Part shown: positions 26,690 to 34,624 of the stretch, piece after piece
Layout: each line of letters starts with the position of its first letter
Numbering within the stretch: the stretch's first letter is position 1
Assembly: GCF_002165625.1 (NCBI RefSeq)
Contig: NZ_NGNS01000006.1
Span: 62,001-126,000 of the forward strand
Direction of reading: 5' to 3'
Length of the DNA stretch: 64,000 bases
From: Neiella marina
GTDB lineage: Bacteria; Pseudomonadota; Gammaproteobacteria; Enterobacterales; Neiellaceae
Position numbers and translations under genes: made by a program
Notes under the pieces: model-generated
What the model was told of the DNA's origin: nothing
Databases searched by the model: none
The model's input: only the letters and a program-made list of their open reading frames with translations

Positions 26690-27985
26690 TCAGTGACCGA
26701 ATACAATCATTTTAAGAACGAACAACGCGGCCAGAATCCATACTGCAATGGACACATCTTTGGCCCGACCGCTGAATAATTTGATAACAGCATAGCTAAC
26801 AAAACCCAGCGCGATGCCATTAGCAATGGAATAAGTGAGCGGCATCATAATCGCAACAACGGCGGCTGGTGCTGCCTCTGAAATATCATCCCAACTGACT
26901 TTAGTGAGGCCAGATAGCATCAGTACGGCAACGTAGAACAACGCACCCGCCGTTGCATAAGCTGGCACCATACCCGCCAACGGCGCAAAGAATAGTGACA
27001 ATAAGAACAAGCCACCGACCACAACAGCAGTCAAACCAGTACGACCACCTTCAGCCACACCAGCGCCACTTTCAATGTATGAGGTGGTGCTGGAAGTACC
27101 TAATACCGAACCTGCAACAGTCGCTGTAGAGTCAGCTAACAAGGCCTTGCGCAGACGAGGTAAGTTACCTTTGTCATCTAACAAATTACCACGCTGAGCA
27201 ACAGCCATTAAGGTACCCGCAGTATCGAACAAATCGACAAACAAAAACGCGAAGATCACGCTGATCATAGCGACATCAAAGGCACCGGCAATATCCAGTT
27301 GCATGAAGGTTGGCGATGGATCAGGAGGCAACGAGAAGATACCGCCGTATGGCTGCAAACCTAACAACACTGAAAGCAGCGTAACGAATAAGATAGCGAT
27401 CATCACACCGCCTTTAACACGGCGATATTCTAGGCCAACAATCATGAAGAAGCCGAGGACTGCCAACAGCACCGATGGTGATGTGATATCCCCCAAACCG
27501 ACCAAAGTCGCGTCGTGGTTAACAACGATGCCAGCACTTTGCAGCGCGATGAAGCCCAAGAACAGGCCGATACCTGCACCAATACCAATACGCAACGGCT
27601 GTGGGATGGCATCAATAATCCACTCTCTGACCTTGAACACGCTCAGCAAAATAAAGCAGATACCCGATAAGAACACCGCACCCAGTGCGACCTGCCAGGT
27701 GTATCCCATGCCCAACACCACGCCGTAGGTGAAGAAGGCATTCAAGCCCATACCCGGCGCTTGCGCGATGGGGTAATTTGCATACAAGCCCATGATCAAA
27801 CAGCCGATCGCTGCAGCCAAACAGGTGGCAACAAACACCGCACCTTGATCCATGCCAGCGGCAGAAAGGATATTCGGGTTAACAAAAATAATGTAGGCCA
27901 TTGTCAGGTATGTGGTGATACCGGCAATGACTTCAGTGCGCACGTCGGTACCATGCGCTTTCAGTTGGAACAGTTTTTCTAACAT
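26690..27985 (-). CDS. NCS2 family purine permease (AzgA/AdeP-GhxP type)
   Basis: An inner-membrane proton symporter for adenine, guanine or hypoxanthine, about 431 residues and 12-14 membrane segments. The N terminus [30 protein letters not shown] and the [16 protein letters not shown] stretch are diagnostic of the AzgA branch. The frame extends to 28069, but the ATG at 27985 has CAGGATC at good spacing and gives the family N terminus, so it is chosen. It heads the operon with gpt. No purine riboswitch was recognised in the ~290 bp upstream. Confidence 0.95.
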   Translation of the reverse strand: MLEKLFQLKAHGTDVRTEVIAGITTYLTMAYIIFVNPNILSAAGMDQGAVFVATCLAAAIGCLIMGLYANYPIAQAPGMGLNAFFTYGVVLGMGYTWQVALGAVFLSGICFILLSVFKVREWIIDAIPQPLRIGIGAGIGLFLGFIALQSAGIVVNHDATLVGLGDITSPSVLLAVLGFFMIVGLEYRRVKGGVMIAILFVTLLSVLLGLQPYGGIFSLPPDPSPTFMQLDIAGAFDVAMISVIFAFLFVDLFDTAGTLMAVAQRGNLLDDKGNLPRLRKALLADSTATVAGSVLGTSSTTSYIESGAGVAEGGRTGLTAVVVGGLFLLSLFFAPLAGMVPAYATAGALFYVAVLMLSGLTKVSWDDISEAAPAAVVAIMMPLTYSIANGIALGFVSYAVIKLFSGRAKDVSIAVWILAALFVLKMIVFGH

Positions 27986-28279
27986 GTTGTGATCCTGTTG
28001 AAATCCTTTTCGCATTGCTTGCAAGTGATTGAAAGGCGCTAAGGATAACGACCTGAAAAAAATTGCCAATCCCCGCTCGCCATTGTTTTGATTTGCATCA
28101 GTAGCGAATAGTTTGCAGCGGGACTCAGATCAGTGTAGCCGGTTGACCAACAAATCCTTGGTAATTCACGAATATTGGTCAGAATCCTGCATTTCGAGCG
28201 ACCTATGAATGGTCCAACGGGTATTCTAGCCGGCCGCGTGTGACAGGCGGACTTGTTGGATTAATAACTATTCGTTTGG

Positions 28280-29392
28280 ATGAACCCAATGACTCAATCA
28301 CTTTGCAAGCCATTTTTATACAGTAGCTTCGTGGGGCTAATTGCAGGATTTAGCTGTTTAGCCTTCAATGCCAACTTGGTGTTCGCTGGATTATTGATTA
28401 CGGTCGCATTGTTGCTGCTGGCATTGGGCCTGCAGCAAACAAAGCACCTCAGTAGCATTAGCTTTACGGTATTTATCTTTGCCGCCGTTAGCGCGGCCAT
28501 GTTCTTTCCACAACACTTCACCCATATTGGCGACTTCAACCTTAAGCAACTGATTGTGCCTTTACTGATGATCATTATGTTCGGCATGGGTTGCTCGATG
28601 AGTTGGCGCGATTTTTCCGAGGTAGTGAAAGCACCAAAAGCGGTATTCATCGGCTTAATCTGTCAGTTTTCATTGATGCCGATTATTGGCGTAAGCCTGG
28701 CTTTGTTGTCAGATTTACCACCCGAAATTGCTGCTGGTATAGTCTTGGTTGGTTGCTCACCGAGCGGTCTAGCTTCCAATGTAATGGCCTTTATTTCGGG
28801 TGCAAATCTAGCGTTATCATTAACTCTGACTGCAGTTGCAACGCTACTCGCGCCGCTGATGACGCCGTTGTTGATGGATTTGTTAGCCGATCAATTTGTC
28901 GCCATTGACCCAATTGCTATGTTGCTAAGTATCATGAAGATGGTGATATTGCCCATCATCGCTGGGGTATTAGTCAATCACTTCTTCAAGAGCAACATTA
29001 AGCTGATCAATAAAGTGATGCCTTTTGTCTCGATGGCCGGCATTGCACTCATTATCACCGTAATCACTGCAGCAGGCAGAGACGCCTTGCTCACCATCGG
29101 TGCGACCTTGGTGGTGGTCGTCATCATTCACAATGTCAGCGGCTATTTGCTTGGCTATGGACTGGCCAAAGTAGCAGGTTTAGATGAGAAATCAGCTCGG
29201 ACAATTTCCTTTGAAGTGGGAATGCAGAACTCGGGGCTGGCATCAGGGTTAGCACTGACGATGGATAAAGTAGCCACTATGGGCTTGGCTCCAGCAGTGT
29301 TCGGACCGTTTATGAATATATCCGGTTCGGGCCTAGCCGCTTGGTGGCGTAAATCCAATGAACGAACCGATCAGTCATCGGTCAAGCAATAA
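28280..29392 (+). CDS. Bile acid:sodium symporter family (BASS) transporter
   Basis: An inner-membrane sodium-coupled transporter of 370 residues. An N-terminal pair of hydrophobic helices (about 10-55) precedes the SBF domain. Family motifs are FGMGCSMSWRDF near residue 100, GCSPSGLASNVM near 158-169 (the conserved crossover region) and SFEVGMQNSGLASGLA near 310-325. Bacterial members take up pantoate, pyruvate, thiazole-type precursors or bile-acid-like anions, so the cargo is undetermined. It is divergent from the purine permease and probably monocistronic. The start is the ATG at 28280, or the ATG at 28289. Confidence 0.92.
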   Translation: MNPMTQSLCKPFLYSSFVGLIAGFSCLAFNANLVFAGLLITVALLLLALGLQQTKHLSSISFTVFIFAAVSAAMFFPQHFTHIGDFNLKQLIVPLLMIIMFGMGCSMSWRDFSEVVKAPKAVFIGLICQFSLMPIIGVSLALLSDLPPEIAAGIVLVGCSPSGLASNVMAFISGANLALSLTLTAVATLLAPLMTPLLMDLLADQFVAIDPIAMLLSIMKMVILPIIAGVLVNHFFKSNIKLINKVMPFVSMAGIALIITVITAAGRDALLTIGATLVVVVIIHNVSGYLLGYGLAKVAGLDEKSARTISFEVGMQNSGLASGLALTMDKVATMGLAPAVFGPFMNISGSGLAAWWRKSNERTDQSSVKQ

Positions 29393-29551
29393 ATTCGATT
29401 TCCTAACGCTCGGTAAAACGCCCCTACTGTCCACAATAGATGACAGGATCTAGCCGCCGATGTATAGCGTATGCATTGGCGGCAGCTAAAAGGATCCATA
29501 AACTACGTCGCTATTATAATGATCAAACTACCGAAGCTTCAGGAGCATCCA

Positions 29552-31000
29552 TTGGCCGATTTATCATCATTACAACCAGCACCGCTGTGGCAGTTCTTTC
29601 AAACCATCTGCAGCATTCCGCATCCGTCAAAACATGAGGAAGCACTGGCCACTTGGATTTGTCAGTGGGCCACCGAGCAACAACTCGACTGGCAACGTGA
29701 TACCGTCGGCAACGTCATTATTCGCAAACCACCTTCTGCCGGATGTGAGCACTTACAAACCACTGTACTGCAAGCCCACATTGATATGGTGCCGCAAAAA
29801 GGCGTCACCAGCCGTCACAACTTTGAAATCGATCCAATTGAAACCATCATTGATGGCGACTGGTTGAAAGCAAATGACACCACCTTGGGATCGGACAACG
29901 GCATTGGCATGGCTTCATGCCTGGCGGTATTAGCGTCTGACGACTTGGCCCATGGCCCGATTGAAGTGCTGCTAACAATTGATGAAGAAGCGGGTATGAC
30001 CGGCGCCTTTGGCCTCGAAGCTGGCCTGCTTAGCGGCAGCATTTTAATCAACACCGACTCCGAACAAGAAGGTGAAATCTACATGGGCTGCGCGGGCGGT
30101 ATTGATGCCAACATCAAGCTAGCGATTGAGCGCCAAGCAGCGAAGTTGCCGGTTGCCGCCACCATCACTATCGGCGGTCTACGGGGTGGACATTCCGGTG
30201 TTGATATCCATCTAGGTCGAGGCAATGCCAACAAACTGTTAGCACGCACCCTACTGCAATTACAGCATCAACAAGCTATCGAGTTAGTCTCGTTTGATGG
30301 CGGTTCGCTGCGCAACGCGATTCCTCGTGATGCCAAAGCTGTCATCCGTTGCGCCGACTTAGCCGTATTGGCTGAGCAAGTGGCGATTTTGCAATCTTGC
30401 TATCGCAATGAGTTGTCCGTTTCAGAGCCTAATCTAACACTCACTGTTGAGGCCTCTGACAACCAGCAGCAAGTACTCACTAACGCCAGCCAGCAAACCT
30501 TTGTGCAAGCCATGGTAGCAACGGTTAATGGTGTCATGGCGATGAGTCAACAGATCGATGGCGTCACCGAAACTTCGAGCAACTTAGGCGTCGTCACCAC
30601 CGCAGATGACCATATCAATGTGCTGTGTTTGATTCGCTCATTAATCGATAGTGCTCGCTTACACACTGAGCAAGCCATCGCCAGCTGCTGGCAACTTGCC
30701 GGTGCGACGGTGGAGATGAGCGGCTGTTACCCTGGCTGGGCACCAAATCCAGAGTCGCCAGTAATGGCGCTAGTCGACAAGGTTTACCGGGCAAACTTTA
30801 GTGATGAGCCTAAAATCATGGTGATCCATGCTGGCTTAGAATGCGGTTTGTTCAAAAATGCTTACCCAGATATGGATATGGTCTCTATCGGCCCAACGAT
30901 TAAGTTCCCGCATTCACCTGATGAGAAAGTGCAAATCAGTAGTGTGGGTAACTACTGGACGCTACTGACCGAAATCCTCAAATCTATCCCAGCGAAATAA
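29552..31000 (+). CDS. pepD: Aminoacyl-histidine dipeptidase (peptidase D, M20)
   Basis: A cytosolic metallodipeptidase of about 482 residues that splits Xaa-His and other dipeptides. Visible M20 residues are LQAHIDMVPQK (metal His and Asp, near residue 80), GSDNGIGMA (near 120), DEEAGMTGAFGLEA (catalytic Glu pair, near 150), NTDSEQEGEIYMGCAGG (near 175), and a terminal metal His in HAGLECGLF. I place the start at the TTG at 29552: AGGAG lies 6 nt before it and the encoded ADLSSLQPAPLW matches the PepD N terminus. An ATG at 29519 would add 11 residues without a good ribosome site. Confidence 0.94.
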   Translation: MADLSSLQPAPLWQFFQTICSIPHPSKHEEALATWICQWATEQQLDWQRDTVGNVIIRKPPSAGCEHLQTTVLQAHIDMVPQKGVTSRHNFEIDPIETIIDGDWLKANDTTLGSDNGIGMASCLAVLASDDLAHGPIEVLLTIDEEAGMTGAFGLEAGLLSGSILINTDSEQEGEIYMGCAGGIDANIKLAIERQAAKLPVAATITIGGLRGGHSGVDIHLGRGNANKLLARTLLQLQHQQAIELVSFDGGSLRNAIPRDAKAVIRCADLAVLAEQVAILQSCYRNELSVSEPNLTLTVEASDNQQQVLTNASQQTFVQAMVATVNGVMAMSQQIDGVTETSSNLGVVTTADDHINVLCLIRSLIDSARLHTEQAIASCWQLAGATVEMSGCYPGWAPNPESPVMALVDKVYRANFSDEPKIMVIHAGLECGLFKNAYPDMDMVSIGPTIKFPHSPDEKVQISSVGNYWTLLTEILKSIPAK

Positions 31001-31008
31001 TCCACGTG

Positions 31009-31043
31009 ACTCACTTCTGCCAAGATTCAAGGCGGAAGTGAGT
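31009..31043. other. Hairpin between convergent pepD and dinB
   Basis: A 13-bp stem (31009-31021 with 31031-31043, one G-U) lies between the two convergent stops. No U-tract follows on either strand, so it is weaker than a standard intrinsic terminator but probably blocks read-through. Confidence 0.5.
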
Positions 31044-31072
31044 GCTCCCCCTCCTCCGAGCTAGCCGCTGGA

Positions 31073-32143
31073 CTAGCCATCAAAGGGTAAAGCCAGCTGC
31101 GCTTGGGCGGTAGACCGCAAGCCAACTGAAATACCGACTAGTCGAATTCCCATGCCTTGGCCACGCTGATAAGCCTCAGCCAGCAAATCCATTAAGAAGT
31201 CTCGGCTCACTGCCGATTGCTTGTGCTCAACTGTCGTCTGGCGAAAGTCAGCAAACTTCAGCTTGATGCCACAACGATCAATACGATGTGCCACATCGGC
31301 ATTGTCGATACGGCGCAATAGGTCAGGCAGCAACTGATCAACGACTTCCTGACAAGCGGTTTCTGAGGTTAAATCTTCAGCCAGAGTAGTCTCAACCCCC
31401 ACCGATTTGCGAGTTCGCTCTGTCATCACCGGTCGTTCATCGCGGCCATGACAGCGCTCATAAAGCGATACGCCGAATTTACCGAATTGTTTGATGAGTG
31501 ATTCAAGGGCAACGGCTTGTATATCAGCAGCAGTTCGCAAATTGAGGCGGTGTAAACGCTCCAACGTGGCCTTACCCACGCCGGGTATTTTTTCTAGCGG
31601 CATCTGGCGAACAAAATCGTCCACTTGCTGTGGCGCGATAACAAACTGACCATTGGGTTTATTTAGATCACTGGCGACTTTAGCGAGAAATTTATTGGGA
31701 GCCACGCCTGCCGATGCAGTCAAACCGGTGTGTTGATAAATCTCAGCGCGAATTTGTTCCGCCAGTAAACTGGCGCTACCACGCAGCAAGCGATTGCCGG
31801 AGACATCAAGATAAGCTTCGTCTAGAGATAGTGGTTCGATGTGCTTGGTGTAGCGCTGAAAAATGCTGTGAACTTGCTTTGAAACTTCTTTGTAGAGGCT
31901 CATGCGGCCCGGCACGACTTTTAGATCTGGACAAAGTCTCAGGGCCTGAGAAGTCGCCATGGCCGAACGTACCCCATAGCGACGGGCAATATAGTTACAA
32001 GTGGCAATGACGCCTCGCCGATCCGAAGCGCCACCAACAGCAATGGGCAAATTACGCAACGCTGGCTGCTCTCGCATCTCTACCGCAGCAAAGAAGCAGT
32101 CCATATCGATGTGAATAATTTTTCGTTGCAACTCGGTACTCAT
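31073..32143 (-). CDS. dinB: DNA polymerase IV (Y-family, translesion)
   Basis: An error-prone translesion polymerase of 356 residues, part of the DNA damage response. The palm motifs are IIHIDMDCFFAAVEMR (first catalytic Asp, residues ~9-24) and PLSLDEAYLDVS (catalytic Asp-Glu, near 103-114). Also visible are the ASAGVAPNKFLAKVASDLNKPNG stretch and the helix-hairpin-helix IPGVGKATLERL. The little-finger domain ends in QLALPFDG, a plausible beta-clamp binding tail. No clear LexA box was recognised upstream, although TACTGTATACTTAAACAGT near 32150-32168 has the CTGT-N8-ACAG-like symmetry and is a candidate. Confidence 0.96.
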   Translation of the reverse strand: MSTELQRKIIHIDMDCFFAAVEMREQPALRNLPIAVGGASDRRGVIATCNYIARRYGVRSAMATSQALRLCPDLKVVPGRMSLYKEVSKQVHSIFQRYTKHIEPLSLDEAYLDVSGNRLLRGSASLLAEQIRAEIYQHTGLTASAGVAPNKFLAKVASDLNKPNGQFVIAPQQVDDFVRQMPLEKIPGVGKATLERLHRLNLRTAADIQAVALESLIKQFGKFGVSLYERCHGRDERPVMTERTRKSVGVETTLAEDLTSETACQEVVDQLLPDLLRRIDNADVAHRIDRCGIKLKFADFRQTTVEHKQSAVSRDFLMDLLAEAYQRGQGMGIRLVGISVGLRSTAQAQLALPFDG

Positions 32144-32148
32144 GGCTA

Positions 32149-32169
32149 ATACTGTATACTTAAACAGTG
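32149..32169. promoter_or_regulatory. Candidate LexA box upstream of dinB
   Basis: Next to the dinB start the sequence ACTGTATACTTAAACAGT matches the LexA consensus CTGT-N8-ACAG in its outer arms. SOS control of dinB is usual in gammaproteobacteria, which supports the call. Confidence 0.7.
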
Positions 32170-32196
32170 GTTTAAGCCAACAGTATCAGCACCGAG

Positions 32197-33282
32197 TTAA
32201 CGAGAAAAACGGCTCTTGTTTTGACTTGGGTTGGCCTCTGGCTGGTTGCGTTCCAGTTTCAGCGAGCGCCGTTGCCACCAGCGTTTTGCCACTACCTGGA
32301 GATCGGCACTGCGATCACTTTCATCCATGATCTCCAAACCAAATAAGGTTTCAACCATGTCCTCTTGGGTGACAATGCCCTCGGTTTGACCGTACTCATC
32401 AATCACCAGCAAAATATGGCTACGTTCCTGAATACACAAATCAAACGCGTAGGCTAAGGTGGTCGTTTCGATCACAGCTTTAATGTCGCGCCGAAACTCG
32501 GCAAGCGTGCGGTGCCCTTCATCATTGGCTTTCGCCTCCAGCAAGTCCATCCGCATGACAAAACCAGTAACATGCTCTTTATCGTCAAGATAAACAGGAA
32601 TACGGGAAAACTGTTTTTTGTCTTGTTGCTGTAGAAATTCATCAATGGTTTGCGACTCATCGGCCGAAAACACCACTACCCGCGGCGTCATCACATCGCG
32701 CACTTTAGTTTCTTTAAATTGCAGCAAATTTAACAGGATCTTGGCTTCATCAGAGGCAATGTGCCCTTCTTGCTCACTCACTTCAGCCATGACCGCGAAT
32801 TCACTTCGGCTCAGGCCTTGTTGCGGTTTATGACTGCTCATTAGGCCAGTGATGGCATCCGACATCTTGATGAAGGGATACAGCAAAATAATCATGTAGT
32901 GCAAGCTGTAAGCAGTAACGCCAGCGAGCTTCTGCCAATACTGCGCGCCCAGGGTTTTCGGAATAATTTCAGAAAAAACCAAGATCAAGAACGTTAACAC
33001 AGCCGAGAATATACCCAGTGAGGCACTACCAAACACTTCCGCAGCTTGCGCTCCGGCGCCAGCTGCACCTATGGTGTGAGCAATGGTATTGAGGGTCAAA
33101 ATCGCTGCGAGTGGCGCGTTAATGTTGTCTTTTAAGCGCCGCAGAATTTGTCCGCTGCGGGCGCCTTGCTTCTCTTTCAAAGCAATGAAAGGAGCGCTCA
33201 GGCTAAGTAAAACCGCTTCAAATACGGAACATAGAAACGAGACCAGAATGGCCAAAAGGACAAATACGATCAGTAGTGTCAT
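32197..33282 (-). CDS. CNNM/CorC-like transporter with DUF21 and CBS domains
   Basis: An inner-membrane protein of 361 residues. The N-terminal DUF21 domain (about 1-180, three to four hydrophobic segments, with the conserved FSEIIPKTLGA motif) is followed by a CBS pair (about 200-320; VRDVMTPR opens the first and VIDEYGQTEGIVTQEDMVE closes the second). Relatives are implicated in magnesium/cobalt efflux. The C-terminal tail is basic and probably disordered; the usual CorC_HlyC domain is absent, so this is a short version. Its stop lies 53 bp from the dinB start on the same strand. Confidence 0.92.
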   Translation of the reverse strand: MTLLIVFVLLAILVSFLCSVFEAVLLSLSAPFIALKEKQGARSGQILRRLKDNINAPLAAILTLNTIAHTIGAAGAGAQAAEVFGSASLGIFSAVLTFLILVFSEIIPKTLGAQYWQKLAGVTAYSLHYMIILLYPFIKMSDAITGLMSSHKPQQGLSRSEFAVMAEVSEQEGHIASDEAKILLNLLQFKETKVRDVMTPRVVVFSADESQTIDEFLQQQDKKQFSRIPVYLDDKEHVTGFVMRMDLLEAKANDEGHRTLAEFRRDIKAVIETTTLAYAFDLCIQERSHILLVIDEYGQTEGIVTQEDMVETLFGLEIMDESDRSADLQVVAKRWWQRRSLKLERNQPEANPSQNKSRFSR

Positions 33283-33407
33283 TAGCTAGTTGCTTGCCTC
33301 CACAGTAGCAAAGCAGAAAGTAAAAAATGGACCGATATAATAGCTGAGACTATCACAGCAAGATATTAGTTCGCGATCTTTCGCAGCAACTTCGATGCCT
33401 GTTGCTG

Positions 33408-33800
33408 CTACTTATGGGGGTTGTGCTCAGACTCGAGCAGCCCAATAAAGCCACCGCCGTTGTATACCTTGCTAAACCCCGCTTGCTCGAGCTGTTGCTC
33501 AGCAATACCGCTGCGTCGGCCGCTACGACAATATACGACGATACTGGTGTCGGGGCCCAATTGATGATGCTTAGCACCTGCGACAATCAGCTCATAGGGA
33601 ATATTGATGGCTCCAGCTAAATGTCCTTGCTGAAACTCTTCGCTGGTACGAACATCAATCAGCACCGCGCCCTCAGTCACCTGCTGCCAAGCAACAGCCG
33701 GATCTTTCGTTGCTATGGTTTGCGCCGTTGCTGTGCCGAGCCAAAGCAGCGTCACGACAGTGGCGTTCAGTCGACCAAAGTAAGAAAAACGTTTTAACAT
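33408..33800 (-). CDS. Periplasmic rhodanese-like protein
   Basis: A small sulfurtransferase-type protein of about 130 residues. The ATG at 33800, with AGGAG 8 nt upstream, gives a signal peptide (MLKRFSYFGRLNATVVTLLWLGTATAQ region); a longer frame to 33914 is untranslated leader. The single rhodanese domain has the LIDVRTSEEFQQGH opening and an active-site loop with cysteine, YCRSGRRSG (about residue 92). It is divergent from the small cytochrome c, a pairing consistent with periplasmic redox or sulfur chemistry. Specific substrate unknown. Confidence 0.88.
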   Translation of the reverse strand: MLKRFSYFGRLNATVVTLLWLGTATAQTIATKDPAVAWQQVTEGAVLIDVRTSEEFQQGHLAGAINIPYELIVAGAKHHQLGPDTSIVVYCRSGRRSGIAEQQLEQAGFSKVYNGGGFIGLLESEHNPHK

Positions 33801-33982
33801 CAGTGCATCTCCTGATAACAGCATGTCCGCAAACAAAAATTTTGAAGGTTGTCTGCGCCTTTGCTGAAATACTTCGTATAATTCCTCAAGCACCAAATAT
33901 ACCGAAAACAACAATTGATTGTGTTAGCTTTTTTGCAACACAAAGTAACAAGAAAAGCCGCGAGATATTTATAGGAGAAACC

Positions 33983-34300
33983 ATGAAAAAGATTTCAATC
34001 GGCCTGGCTTTATCGGCCTTGGTTTTCGTGTTGCCGGCAACTGCTGGCGATGTTGCAAAGGGTAAAACCATTGCCGAAACCGTTTGTATGGCGTGCCACA
34101 ACCCAGCGACAGGTGAAGGCAATATGGATATTTACCCAAATTTGGGCGGGCAAAAAGAAACCTACTTGGTCTCTTCAATCAAAGCCTACAAAGATGGACA
34201 GCGCACTGGCCCGATGGCGGGGATTATGAAAGGCATGGTGGCCAACCTATCTGATGAAGATATTGCTAACGTATCAGCCTACTTTGCGTCATTGAAGTAG
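33983..34300 (+). CDS. Periplasmic class I cytochrome c (c553-like)
   Basis: A 105-residue electron carrier. A Sec signal peptide (MKKISIGLALSALVFVLPATAG) is followed by a single haem attachment site CMACH (about residues 38-42), the YPNLGGQKETYLVSSIKAYKDGQR segment typical of c5/c553 proteins, and axial methionine candidates in GPMAGIMKGM. The longer open frame starting at 33710 is not used: GGAGAAACC immediately precedes the ATG at 33983. It is monocistronic, with a terminator 25 bp after the stop. Confidence 0.94.
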   Translation: MKKISIGLALSALVFVLPATAGDVAKGKTIAETVCMACHNPATGEGNMDIYPNLGGQKETYLVSSIKAYKDGQRTGPMAGIMKGMVANLSDEDIANVSAYFASLK

Positions 34301-34624
34301 TAAGCATCCGCTCTAAGAACAACCGAAGGCGAGCGCAATGCTCGCCTTTTTGGTGGTGCCAATAGTGTGGCACAGCTTCCATTCACTGAAACTTGTTCTA
34401 ACGCAAAGCGATTGAACTGACACTGATTTTTCATACCAGTGTTTTTGCTCCAAACAGTTAGATTCGACTAATCTTGTTGCAAGCTAGGTAAAGCAGTGCG
34501 ATTGCGCTGCGGTAAACAAATTTCGAATATTGGCGCTAGCATAGGCTCCTAGTGCTGATAGTCAGATAATAAAGCGGCAGCTGCGAGGCTTGAATAAGCG
34601 CTGTTCGCTAACAAGGAATGGAAA
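34301..34624. other. Intergenic region before the double GH14 gene
   Basis: It begins with the cytochrome c terminator. The rest, about 270 bp, must hold the promoter of the GH14 gene; an AAGGAA ribosome site lies just before its ATG. I found no copy of the palindrome seen at 37514-37525, so the two transcripts need not share a regulator. Confidence 0.5.
34326..34352 (+). terminator. Rho-independent terminator of cytochrome c gene
   Basis: AAGGCGAGC (34326-34334) pairs with GCTCGCCTT (34340-34348), followed by TTT. Confidence 0.88.

Noticed and set aside
27986-28279. Possible purine riboswitch upstream of the NCS2 permease
   Set aside because: No purine riboswitch junction sequences were recognised on the minus strand.
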